Assembly: GCA_963970005.1 (NCBI GenBank)
Contig: CAXAMN010026473.1
Coordinates: 261,320-325,319, forward strand
Length of the DNA stretch: 64,000 bases
Direction of reading: 5' to 3'
Source of the DNA: Durusdinium trenchii
Lineage: Eukaryota; Sar; Dinophyceae; Suessiales; Symbiodiniaceae
Below, in pieces: positions 33,350 through 43,199 of this stretch (positions within the stretch are counted from its first letter, which is position 1; every line of letters starts with the position of its first letter). Made by a program: the position numbers and the translations under genes. Under the pieces are notes generated by a model that worked only from the letters and a program-made list of their open reading frames with translations, did no database searches and was not told the DNA's origin.

Positions 33350-35523
33350 CTAGTGCTCCTCCTCTTTGGTCACCAGAGGAAGGGCTTGCAAAGGCTCTGG
33401 CTTTGGTGGTGGGAGTGGGAGGGGCTCCATCTCTGGTGGGGGGAGCGCATCGGCCTCTACAAGGGGGAGTGGTGTGGCCTTTGCCAATAATGCCTGGTAC
33501 AAAACTATGCCATGGAAGGCGCAGTCTCCCCCTGCCCTAGTGCTTGCGTCCCAATGCCACCCGTGGTGTTGGCAGGCTTGTGCAAAAGGGCTTTCCAAGC
33601 CCCGCGATTCACATGGGCGGCTCTGGTAAGGGCCATGGAAAGTCGGCGCCCATGGTGGAACAAAGTGGCTGTTGTGGTGAAGTAGGAGGAAGACTTCTTG
33701 GCCAGGGCCTTCCTCCAGAAAGGTGGCGACGGTTTTGCAAGCTATGTCAGCTTTTTCCGCGCCAACACCCCCTGGACAGCCACAGGCCCGCCCCACACCA
33801 CTGGGGTGCCCCAATCATCTTTTTCGCATTGCAAGACTTGGTGCAAAAGATCTTGCAAGGCCACCCCTTCCCCTTGGGCGAAGCTGCTCACCATTCTTGC
33901 CAGGTAGTCATCTTCGACCATTTGCCCCAACACCTGGCCTGTCAGGTCCTCCTTGATGTCTTGCAAAACATCAGGGGTAAGAGCATTCTCTAGCCACGTG
34001 AGATAGTTCTGTCGAACTTCTCTGATGAGGAGTGTGGCCTGGTCTTCCTCATCTTCTGGGGCAAAAGTCATGGTGGTTTTGATCCGCTGCCACCAGTCTT
34101 CCCCTGCCCAAGTGTGGATGGCCCTTGCAGCTGCCTCCATGCTAGAATACCAACGAGAAAGGTTGGATTTGGTGGCAGGGCCCCATCCTTCTTTGTATGT
34201 GAACATGACGTACTCCTTTCCTGACCTTGTCACCCTGCGCACAAAATGCGCATGCTGCATGCTTGACAATGTGGAATTCAAGTTGTGTGAGGGGTTGTGT
34301 CATGTCAACCTGTTGAGGCAAGGGAGCCTCCAAATCATCTTCCTTCTTCTTGGGGGGCGAAGGAGCCTGTGGGGCAGAGCGCACCACCTTGGAATGCCAA
34401 TTGTCACCCGCCCTGGCTGCGTGGCTTTTGGAAGGATACCAACAAGAAAAGCTGCCTTTCTTGCCAGTATTGTGGGTGTACTGGAACACCCCAAATTCCT
34501 TGCGGCTCTTGCCACTACGGCGCTGGGTCCACTTCACCTGCTGCTGGATCACCGCCTCCTCCTCTGCAGCAGGTTCATCCATTTTGAGAAGATGAGGGGC
34601 TGGGGCCACCTGCTCCACCTCTGGTTGCTCTGCCTCTGGTTGCTCCTCCACCTCTGCCTGCCTGCTCCTCCTCCTCCTGGTGTTGGTGTGGTGGGGCTGG
34701 GGCTGCCGGCTTTGCCCTTCTTTTGGGTGTGGAGGCAGGAGCTCTCCTTGGGCTCTCGAGGTTTTGGCATGTTGCGCCATTTTTAATGAAGCGCTCAAAG
34801 TGGCCAGAAATGAGGCCGCAGTTGTTCAGCAGCCATTGCAGCTGCCGCACCTTGGTGTTGAAAAGTGCTTCTTGGTGTGGTTCTGGCCCGGAGTCCCTCA
34901 TCCCACTGAAGGTTTGGCCTTGCACTGCGCCCCTCAGCTCGGCTTTCAAGAATTCCTTGTAGAAGGCAACAGGAATCTGTTTGAAGGCAAGCGGTGTGTC
35001 AAGATGGGCTGCAAAATCGCACAGTTCTTCCAAAATGTCACCACACTGGGCGATGGCGTCCTCCACTGTGCCACCTTCCTCCCCAGCCCTGACTTCAACC
35101 CTGGTTCCTGTGACCTTCCCTAAATTGCAGACGCACCAAACCAGGCTTCCTGGTTCTCAACTGTTTCATCGTGGTAGGGGGGGCCAAAGTGTATTCACCA
35201 TTGGCCTTGATGAAATGGCTGATGGGTGAGTAGCCCTGCACAAATTTCCCCAGCTCTGAGCCACTTCGGCCACAAATCATGGAGTCGTCAACCTCCCACA
35301 TCCCACAAACGAGTGGGTGGATGTAGGCTTGAACCCTGCGGCCAAAAAGATCCAAAGTTGCCCTGCCCTTCTCCAAGCCGAACACGCACAGGTTGAGGGG
35401 GTCTTCAAGTCTCGCTCCCAAATCAAAGGCAATGGGGTGGGCCATGGGTTTCGGGAGCACTTCACAGAAGGCTTCCTTCCACTGGTCCAGCGGCAGTTTG
35501 TTTCCTCTGGTAGCGCGGATCTA
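33350..35523 (-). pseudogene. Unidentified minus-strand protein gene in several frames, with a twice-repeated motif
   Basis: Protein-like blocks follow one another from 35523 to 33350: LPLDQWKEAFCEVLPKPMAH and on to about 35110; DAIAQCGDILEELCDFAAHL with AFYKEFLKAELRG (35066-34750); a Glu/Pro-rich linker then FGVFQYTHNTGKKGSFSCWY; VTRSGKEYVMFTYKEGWGP to about 33760; and a Pro-rich C-terminus ending near VTKEEEH. Two segments of about 50 residues (34534-34388 and 34248-34090) share RSGK, aromatic pairs, WY-S and AARA...W. This spacing faintly recalls a degenerate AP2-type DNA-binding fold, but I would not name it. At least four frame changes with no clear introns: decayed, spliced unusually, or sequence error. 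The upstream end looks like an acceptor (CTAG|ATCC). Confidence 0.5.
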
Positions 35524-35933
35524 GCGCGCTTCCCTGCCAGTGCATGAGGCCACCAAACGTCTGTGATCAAGAACTCGCTTTCTCGTCTCTCAAACAGTTA
35601 CTCCCTTTCAAACAGCTGCTGCCTTTTCCAGCGCGCGCTGCCTTTCAAACAGTTGCTGCTCTTGTGCCTGTGCGGGTGTGTGCGTGTGTATGTGCACCAG
35701 TGAGTGACCGTTACAATCAGCTCTTGTTTGTTAATCTTTTCTAAGTTACTTACTAAGTACTTGATCCTAGCGCCAAACCTAGCGCGAACCTAGCGTAACC
35801 CTGCGTTTTGCTAGCGCGACGAGGTAACATACCCACTTTAAACACCAGAATACCAAGCGGTGGCCAAGCGATTTCTGAACCTCTGGGAACATTCCTTACT
35901 TAATACATATTCCCGGTTTTTTTTTTTCGACTC
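35524..35933. other. No gene; short tandem of TAGCGCGAACC type
   Basis: AGCGCCAAACC, AGCGCGAACC and AGCGTAACC follow one another at 35769-35800. Nothing else. Confidence 0.4.
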
Positions 35934-36025
35934 AAATGGGACACGACTAATGGGACTGCCATATATGCCGATCAGTTGGGGTGGTTTCGGGGGTCAATGT
36001 AGGCATATATGGCAGTCTCAATTTC
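35934..36025 (+). mobile_element. Palindromic element, family T3, copy E
   Basis: Perfect 16-bp stem GACTGCCATATATGCC (35954-35969) with its complement (36002-36017). The core is diverged (GGTGGTTTCGGGGGTCAATG). It is preceded by a T run at 35918-35928. Confidence 0.7.
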
Positions 36026-36682
36026 TGAGCTTCCTTGAATGGCAATGTCCAAAAGAACAGGACAAACAAACTCCTTGTGCTAGGATCTTGAGCTAACGCG
36101 CTAAAACATTCCATAGAGTCGGACCGGTTGGCCAAAATATAGTGTGATTTCATGTGTTCAATCTATGAATGACACGTCATCGTAGTAGATCAATGTAGGA
36201 CATCTATAGCTCTCCACGACCAAGTCCATAGTGCCATAGTCAATTTTGTTTAAAAACCTCTGCCTTCATGTCACCGCTGTCTTCGGCACCTCCGCAGCAA
36301 GATCCAGTCGTTCAAGTCACGGAAGGTGCTCTTCGTGGAGCTCGCAGCCTCGCACATGCAAGCGTGCGGGCGGGCCAAAAATCTTGTGAATCATGGACCA
36401 CTGCAGGGCGCCGCAGTAAGGGCGCCGCATCGAATGGGTCAGCCCCTGATGAACATGCACCTCCAAAACGGTAACCGTTTTCCACTACAGGTCAATTCTC
36501 CGGGTCCATAGGATCGCCCTCCAGCAGGGTACACCACGTTTCGTGCCAGCTTTTGGGAATGGCCAAGGATGGTGAAGGATGGTGAAGGAGATGTAGAAAG
36601 AGAAAGACGGCGTTGGGAAAGTTCAACGGGGTATGCCAAGCAACAAAAACAGTTGGACCCCACACTGAATGGAAGATCTCAC

Positions 36683-36797
36683 CAAGTCGAACGCCCAACG
36701 CCCAACGAACGCTGCGGCATCCAGGGCCGCAGCGTAAAGCGCCCGGAGGTCGGGCGCCCTCTTTAGCAGGATCCCCTTCCACCAAGCGAACGGTCCG
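36683..36797 (-). CDS. Exon B of a two-exon gene fragment
   Basis: The acceptor is CTCATCAG|CGG and the donor GACTTG|GTGAGA, both strong. It reads GPFAWWKGILLKRAPDLRAL then YAAALDAAAFVGRWAFDL, an alanine-rich helical segment. Phase 2 at its start matches exon A across a 167-bp intron. Product unknown. Confidence 0.55.
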
Positions 36798-36964
36798 CTG
36801 ATGAGACGGCCGGGGGTGAAGGTGTCGACCTCCGGATCCAATGACTGGTCTCGGGCTGTTCTTGGAGACGTCGGGGCGGTGAACTCGAACGTCGCCGTCG
36901 GAGTTCCGCTTCGAACGTCGGACCGACGTCCGGACCACCTTCCTCCCGGCAGCCCAGCGTTCAC

Positions 36965-37101
36965 GGCACGGCACGGTCGCGGAGGTCACGGCACAGGCGC
37001 CGCGCGCGTGGCCCCGCCCACGCCTGGTGCAGCCGTCGGATGGCCCAGCCCTGAATCATCTGCAGCCGCTGCCGGAAGGTCACGCGCTCCGCCAGCAGCG
37101 C
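36965..37101 (-). CDS. Exon A of a two-exon gene fragment
   Basis: The acceptor is GGGTTTTCACAG|GCG and the donor GCC|GTGAAC. It reads ALLAERVTFRQRLQMIQGWA then IRRLHQAWAGPRARRLC, a basic amphipathic helix that could bind a partner or nucleic acid. This is inference from composition only. Splicing to 36797 gives AVPGPFAWW in frame. Upstream and downstream exons were not found. Confidence 0.55.
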
Positions 37102-37750
37102 CTGTGAAAACCCGGTGAAAACCGACGCCGACAGAGCCCCAACGTGGCTAAATGGCTCCAAAGCAACACAGAAGTACAGCCCCGGACCAAGGAACACCAC
37201 TCAGTATACAGAAACCAAACACTTGGTCCACAGGACATCGTGGTGGGGTGGGCCCTGAGCGGCTGGTGCCGGGGGGCAGCCTTCAAATACAAACAAACTA
37301 CACTCCCTGAAACCAACATGGAAGTGGAAAATCCCCCTGTTTGTAGAGGGGAAAAATATGTTCCAGGAGGCCAGGACGTCCACTTCCATGATTGTTGGAG
37401 GGAGGGTATAGAATCATTAGAACATTCTCTGGACATCTGAGTGTTGTAACATGTGTTCAAGATGTTTTCAACCTTCTTTTTGACGCATGCGCATGCCAGC
37501 CTGCTGCAAGTCCACGAAGAGGGCGGGCGCCGGCTGCGGGGGGGGGCTTCTCTGCCTGGTGCCAAAGAGGGAGATGGGCCAAAAGGAGGGCTTGACCCAA
37601 CCATATTTAAGCACTGCCCCCAAAGCAAATTGTGGTGAAGATGTAGTAGCCCGAATACAAACATGCACCAAAACCTCGGACACCCTTGTGCTGGCAGTGA
37701 TTGGCAGTGATTGGAAGTTGGGATCTTCAATGGTTCAATATGGATTTCAT

Positions 37751-37839
37751 TATACCAGGAGTCACAAAGGGGTGCTCAATGGAAGTCTATAGGTAGTGTG
37801 GGGTACTTCATTGGACACCCCTTTGTGACTCCTGGTATA
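37751..37839 (+). mobile_element. Perfect 24-bp hairpin element, TA ends
   Basis: TATACCAGGAGTCACAAAGG plus GGTG (37751-37774) pairs perfectly with 37816-37839. The loop holds TGCTCAATGGAAGTC. The phrase GGGGTGCTCAATAGAGATCC at 26290-26310 is related. Confidence 0.75.
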
Positions 37840-39459
37840 CTCAAACGCTCCGTGAAAACAGCCCGACAGGTCTCCTAAAACCCTGGGATTGGTTCAACTC
37901 CAGTGACTCCAGACTTCGTCAAAGGATTTGGGGCCCGGTCCCCAGTCGCGTGTGGGTACTCGCAACCTTCTGAGAAAGCAGTCAAATCAACGATGAAAGT
38001 CTCAACTCTCGGCGGCCTGGGGTAGAAAGGACTTAAGTCCATGGGTGGCACGGCAATCGAAATCACCGCTCTTTCCAACCAACGGCTCCTCCGATCCATG
38101 TCCTGCACCCCAAAACTCTGGGATAGGTCTCAAAGGAACATTACGAGACGGTCGCCTCCAACGAATGTCCTCCCAAGAAAACGAACCAAACAAGAAAGAT
38201 CCGCCGAGCCCTTCCAAGGTTCCCAACCTCTTCCTCCTTCTTCGGCTTCTCTTTGGCTTTGGCCTTCCCCTTGGCCTGGAGCAAAGCAGATCTAAGCGCC
38301 AGGATCTTCGATTCCATTGGACATCCTCACATACACCCTGAGGGTCGAAGGATGTCGAAGGACGTTGCGGAAAAAAAAAAAACGACTATAATTGGAATCT
38401 TCGGGTATATGCAGCTTATATATGCATGTGATCCATTCTCACCACAGAAAGAAACGGATCCGCAGATCTCTGAGATCAGCTCGACGGATTCAGCGAATCG
38501 CTCCCTGACACGGGCAGGGCCCTCTTCAACACACATTCGGCCCCAATGAGGCCGAAACGGAAAAAAACGAAACAAGGCTCTACTAGGTGGGGGGGGGTGC
38601 TGTCAAGAAGCGTCAAGATGTCAAGCATCGTTCGCATCTCATTGCCAGCTCACCATGGGATTTCAGCACCCGGACCGACCATGGAAGGCCCTCATCCTTC
38701 CCTCACGTGAAGACATCCTTCCCCATCCATGGGGTGTGTCATCATTTCCCCGTGGACGGAACGACAAAAGAATTCATGTTGGAGCAGTCAGGTCTAAGCA
38801 TCTGCCTCTGTTGGGAATAGGGACACACCTTCCTACACGAGAAACTGTCACCAGATCAAAGGACTACAATCCTTGAGAGATCAAACCCTGAATTGACTGC
38901 ATACGTCCTGCTTTCACTCTGACCAATTCCATGGATTTGACCCCACATCCGATCCCACCTTGGCTTTCGCCTTGGGATCTTCCTTCTCCTCTTCCTCTGG
39001 CACCTGCCATCGCTTGGTCATCGCCCTCGCCCGCGTCTTCGGTCGCTTCTTCGAGAAAGACCCAGAGAACTGGAGGAAAGGATCTCACTCCAGACATGGG
39101 GGAACCGGAAAAGCCATGTCCATGCCTGGCATGAGGAGCGACACACCGGCGACCATGGCATGGGGAGCGAGCCAGTGTAGAACATGGAGACCTCTACACT
39201 CTTGGAGGTCGAGGCCCTACACTTTGAGAGAGCTAGCAAAAAAACTCGAGGGGAAGCATTGGAAATGCTTAGAATTCTTACATCATTACATCATTTAAGA
39301 ATTGTAGAATATAGGCTACTCTTCTGACAAGTTAGTATATGATCCTACAAGTATCAGTTTAACAACTCTTGGAAGACTATCTCATTGTATTCCGGGGATC
39401 ATCCTCCAATGCTCTCTGTTCCACAAGGACACCCCGTGCAGCTACTCCTGGCACCTTAC
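37840..39459. other. No firm gene
   Basis: Short open frames, purine tracts near 38370-38380 and a G run at 38590. No supported exon. Confidence 0.3.
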
Positions 39460-39719
39460 AAGAATGACTGGCCGCCAACGGGAGCAGTCGTGCTCGTTGA
39501 CCCGTTCACGTGCGGTTGAGATCGAAGCCCTCGCTTTCTTAGATCGCAGCTGAGGTTTGGTGTAGCTTGGTCCGCTGTCGGGAGAAAAAGAGGACTTTCG
39601 ATGGCTTGGTGCTCGCTTCTCCCGGCTACTTTCATCTGCTCTCCATGCAGAAATCGCACCTCGCGATATGGGGATGCTGATCATCTCCCTTCGCTGAAGC
39701 CGAACTCTGTTCACCTGCC
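39460..39719 (-). CDS. Exon 2 of a spliced gene, Ser/Arg-rich protein
   Basis: The acceptor is CTTCGCTACAG|GGCAG and the donor GTCATTCTT|GTAAGG. It reads QVNRVRLQRREMISIPISRG, then AWRADESSREKRAPSHRKSS, and ends ERVNEHDCSRWRPVIL. Basic, serine-rich and probably disordered. Phase 1 at its start agrees with the upstream exon across a 92-bp intron. Confidence 0.6.
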
Positions 39720-39811
39720 CTGTAGCGAAGTCCAGCACTGGGACAATGCTAGTACCCACCGGAGGCTGCTGTCGGACAGCTGTCCACCTTCACGAAGTCC
39801 TGTCTGTTGAC

Positions 39812-39911
39812 CTGAATGTTCGGATTCGAAGAGGTTCAGCAAACCAGCCGGAGAGTCATCCACAAATGTTTCAAGATATTCCACTGGTGTGGCTGATGAC
39901 TCCGCAACACT
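39812..39911 (-). CDS. Exon 1 seen of the same gene, acidic segment
   Basis: The acceptor is GATTGGCTTGCAG|AGT and the donor CATTCAG|GTCAAC, phase 0 to phase 1. It reads SVAESSATPVEYLETFVDDS then PAGLLNLFESEHS, acidic with a hydrophobic stretch. Further 5' exons are probably beyond the palindromic block at 39964-40143. Confidence 0.6.
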
Positions 39912-39963
39912 CTGCAAGCCAATCGAGCACCAGGAGTGCCAGGAGTACCGGTCTCTCCGCTTC

Positions 39964-40143
39964 TTTGGATGCCAAGTGCATCGCTGCTAGTAACAAGAGC
40001 ATCACAACTAGTAACAAGAAGCTACTAGTAGCTAAGTCGCTGCTACTAACTTCTTGTTACTATAGTTGTAACGCATGTGTTACTAGTAGCAATGCACTTG
40101 TTACTAGTAAGTCAATGTCACGGCCATGCCTTTGGATGCCAAG
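39964..40143. repeat. TACTAGTA palindrome cluster flanked by a 13-bp direct repeat
   Basis: Contains several ACTAGT-centred modules (TTGTTACTAGTAGCAATGCA and similar). TTTGGATGCCAAG stands at 39964-39976 and again at 40131-40143, exactly bracketing the cluster, which suggests insertion. Confidence 0.65.
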
Positions 40144-40985
40144 AGGTGTCACTTCAACTCGCTCAAGCAGCTGACTCGCGGAAACGACACGACGTCGACG
40201 ATGTCAGGCAGACAGGCAAGGCAAATGAAATCGGCCTTCCAAAGATGGCCAAACCAACAAGTGCCTTCTTTAAAAGGAACCAACACTTGCATGCCTTCTA
40301 GGGAACCATTTCTTTAACTGTCAGAACACCAACGTTGAAACATGGAACCAACTTAAGGGCCTTCTTCATCTTCCAAAAAGGATCAACAAAAACGCTCATG
40401 TTCATCACCACCTTTCTGTCCTTTCTGTCCTTCGCCCTTTCCCTCCCGGCTGGAGTCGTTCACAAGTCTGCGCGCCTCGATGGATGGTGGCGTGAAATCC
40501 TCCAACCTCGGTGGCTTCAAACTATAGGAACAAGATGGAACAAGAAGCTACCAAGAAGCATGAACCAGGTGATCCACAAATTATTCGGTTGCATCAGAAC
40601 CTAAGGCGTTGACCACTGCCGTCCCTCGGCGTTCTTTCCGAAGCGGAACCCGAGGCAAGGCGGCTCGGCTGCCCGAACGAACACTGCGTCGGTGCGGTAG
40701 TTTCAACGAAAGAGCCCGAACGAAACATATATTCGTCAGTCAATCATCCCAAATGCCAGGTGAAAGGTTGAACATATATTCGTCAGTCTCAAACCACCCC
40801 CCAACCCCCAGTCACATGTCCCACATCGGCTGTGGGATGAAGACGCTGATGAACCCGGATGTGTGTTTCTACATCGGCCCGGTCCACACGGCCGTCCTCG
40901 GATAAGAGGGGTCGACGATGAGATTTGGGTACTGTCTGCTTTCGAAGTGGAAGAGAACCACCCAAGTAATATCAAGCAATCCTCC
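40144..40985. other. No firm gene
   Basis: Repeated ATATATTCGTCAGTC phrase at about 40727 and 40771. No supported exon before the one at 40992. Confidence 0.3.
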
Positions 40986-40991
40986 CAAGAC

Positions 40992-41090
40992 CTTTCCTCG
41001 TCGGGGAAAAGCACTCAGCACCCCCTTGAAGGCTCCGGCTACAGAGTGGCTGCACACATCCTCCACGACGTTCAAAGCTTCTAGCTGCTA
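40992..41090 (-). CDS. Candidate exon, unknown protein
   Basis: Reads EALNVVEDVCSHSVAGAFKG then VLSAFPRRGK up to a GGAAAG|GTCTTG donor. The frame stays open to 40869 with hydrophobic content, so a longer exon is possible. The 5' side runs into ACTAGT-type palindromic sequence. Confidence 0.4.
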
Positions 41091-41215
41091 GCTTCTCTTG
41101 CTACGCTACTATATATCAGCACCACCCAAAGGGTGGTTGTTAGATGGAAAATAGAAACCACCCGAAACGGGTGGTGCTGGTATAGTGGCTTCTTGTTACT
41201 AGTAATTATAGTATT
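41091..41215. repeat. Palindromic module cluster with CCACCC hairpin
   Basis: CACCACCCAAAGGGTGG near 41120 and ACCACCCGAAACGGGTGGTG at 41157 are compact hairpins, followed by CTTCTTGTTACTAGTAATTA. GGCCTCCAACC phrases follow, as at 57003 and 62871. Confidence 0.6.
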
Positions 41216-41827
41216 GGCCTCCAACCCACGAGCGATGGCCTCCAATAGTGTCATGTCCATCAACAACTTACTCTTCCCATCTCATCACCCCTGGTCGACC
41301 GGTCGTGTTGTGAACCGGGAGCGGTCTGGATCTTCGATGCTGTGGACCCGGACTCCCCAACCGGTTGAAGGGCGGGGGTCAGGGTTCTCCCCTGAACCCC
41401 CTTTTCAGGCGTATTTGGCGCAAGCAAGCAACCACAGCATTCCAAACATGTGGTCAGGGAAACCATTCTCTTCATGTTATGAGTCTTCGGGGGGGGTCAA
41501 TTCATCTTGGTGTAGTTAGAATGTTGCCGAAGTGCCATGCGCAGAGATAGTTCATCCGGCTACATCCGGCTTCATCAGGCGACTCTTTTTGACCGCAGCA
41601 GCCTGGAGAGATCTGGAGAGACTCTCCTAATAATCTGATATCAATTTCTATACTTGCTCGCCACAGGAAAAGGGCGCAGGCTATATATCAGAATTTCATA
41701 TCACAGCAACTCAGGCACAGCTTCTAAACAAAACATGTCTACCAAAGGAGAGTGATGATTGCCATTAGGGTGATAAGCCACTTCCAAGACTACTCGGAGC
41801 TCCAAGTTGCCGCCTGGGTCATTATAC

Positions 41828-42329
41828 CTACTGTGATACCTTAATTAGACAAAAATCCCGAGCACCCCGTTGCAAGTCTTCTACTGACAAGTGCCCATGC
41901 GTTAGTGGTCTACCGCCGGCGGCGAGTGTGACATGTGCCCATCCGTCGTCGGCGGCTGCAATCATCGCAATAGCCATAGTGGTTGCAATTTCCATCTCGC
42001 CGGCGGCGCGGACAAGGGCTTTGGAAGCAAACGCCATCTGTTAGCGCTGCGTCATCGTGATCAAACTCGTCATCCAACTCGTCATCGACATCGGCTCCAT
42101 GATCGTGTCCCGGCTTCTGCAGGAGGGCGGTCCTCTCTTCGCTGTCTGTCGCGGAAGTGCAAGCTGCTGTGGCCTGAGCGCTGCAACATGCTGCAACTGC
42201 GCCCCAAAACCCTTTGAAACGCTGAGTGTGACTGGGTTCCGCACGTCCACTGGCATCGCAAGCAGCAACAGGAGAACCTGCGCAAGAAAAATGGCTTCCA
42301 TAGTCGGGAAAGGCAAAGATTGATTCATC
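41828..42329 (-). CDS. Probable secreted or membrane-targeted protein, unknown family
   Basis: An ATG at about 42328 or 42301 opens MEAIFLAQVLLLLLAMPVDV, a good signal peptide or anchor. Next come an Ala/Ser/Thr/Cys-rich stretch and an acidic run (DVDDELDDEFDHDD), then GWAHVTLAAGGRPLTHGHLS to the stop at 41828. The pieces are in more than one frame, so short introns or indels must lie near 42227 and 42035. The first ATG sits within about ten bases of the stop codon of the upstream gene at 42336. Confidence 0.45.
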
Positions 42330-42335
42330 CAAGCT

Positions 42336-42594
42336 TCATGCTTCAATGGGTGTGTAGCTCAAGACATGGGAGATCTTCCAGAGCTTCCGACCCCCTAGTT
42401 TCACGACATCGACGATTTCGGTGGCCAAGTGGCAGAGCGCTCTGGGAAGCAGTGCATCCAAGGCACTGAGCAGAGCTTCATAGAGCGGGTCAGGGGGGTC
42501 GCGAGGTGAGCAGTTCAAGGTTTTGGACCAAATAGCACTGCGGGTGGGCACATCCAACCGTTTCCAACAGATCTTCGTTCTTTTGTTCAATGGA
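42336..42594 (-). CDS. Exon 3 (terminal) of a three-exon gene
   Basis: The acceptor is TTTTCCAG|TCCATTG. It reads PLNKRTKICWKRLDVPTRSA then DPPDPLYEALLSALDALLPR and ends HVLSYTPIEA with TGA. The split codon AG|T matches exon 2. The C-terminal half is strongly helical. No family recognised. Confidence 0.65.
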
Positions 42595-42712
42595 CTGGAA
42601 AACAACTTTCCCTACCACCCACCTGGCTAAAGTGCAGTAGGCAAGGAAGCAGAACAGTGGTGATGGATTTGGCGGGGCACAAACCAAGTTCAAGTTCATG
42701 TTTGGCGTTGAC

Positions 42713-42771
42713 CTGTCCGAATTGGGCAACCAGTCACTTGTGCGGAGACTCTCATCTATATAGGCTGGGTT
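42713..42771 (-). CDS. Exon 2 of a three-exon gene
   Basis: A 59-bp exon with acceptor CTACAAGCAG|AAC and donor CGGACAG|GTCAAC. It reads NPAYIDESLRTSDWLPNSD. Phase 0 on entry and phase 2 on exit agree with both neighbours; introns are 91 and 118 bp. Confidence 0.6.
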
Positions 42772-42862
42772 CTGCTTGTAGAAGAACACAGAATCATGTT
42801 TGTTTTGTGCCGTCTTTGAATATTTACACCAGCTCATCTTCGTGGAGTGTATCCGATGTCAC

Positions 42863-43170
42863 CTGGAGCTGTAGCTTGTTCGAACTCTGTGGCTTCCTGA
42901 GACTCCTGAGACCGAACCCAGAATTCCAGCAAAAAACCCAAGGCCTTGTGCTAAGCCAAGCAGCTACAACAGTCTGAGTCATTCCTTTTCGATCCGAACC
43001 CACAGAGACTAGGCTTCCCCGACCTCGCCCATCCCACCCGCGCCCACCCGGCCGACCATTTGAGTAGCGACCACTTCCCGACCGAGCGAGGGAACCTCCA
43101 ACCGACAGTAGCGTTGAGTCTCCCCGCTTCCACACCGCTTTGCTGGCTTGTTCCATCAACTCCTCAAACG
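42863..43170 (-). CDS. Exon 1 seen of a three-exon gene, RG-rich
   Basis: Reads ASFEELMEQASKAVWKRGDS, then a Gly/Arg/Ser-rich stretch (GRPGGRGWDGRGRG), then SLRKPQSSNKLQLQ to a CTCCAG|GTGACA donor in phase 0. RG-rich tracts are common in RNA-binding proteins; this is only suggestive. The 5' limit is not fixed, and an internal intron is possible. Confidence 0.5.
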
Positions 43171-43199
43171 ACGCGCGCTCGTTTCTCGTTCGTTTCACG

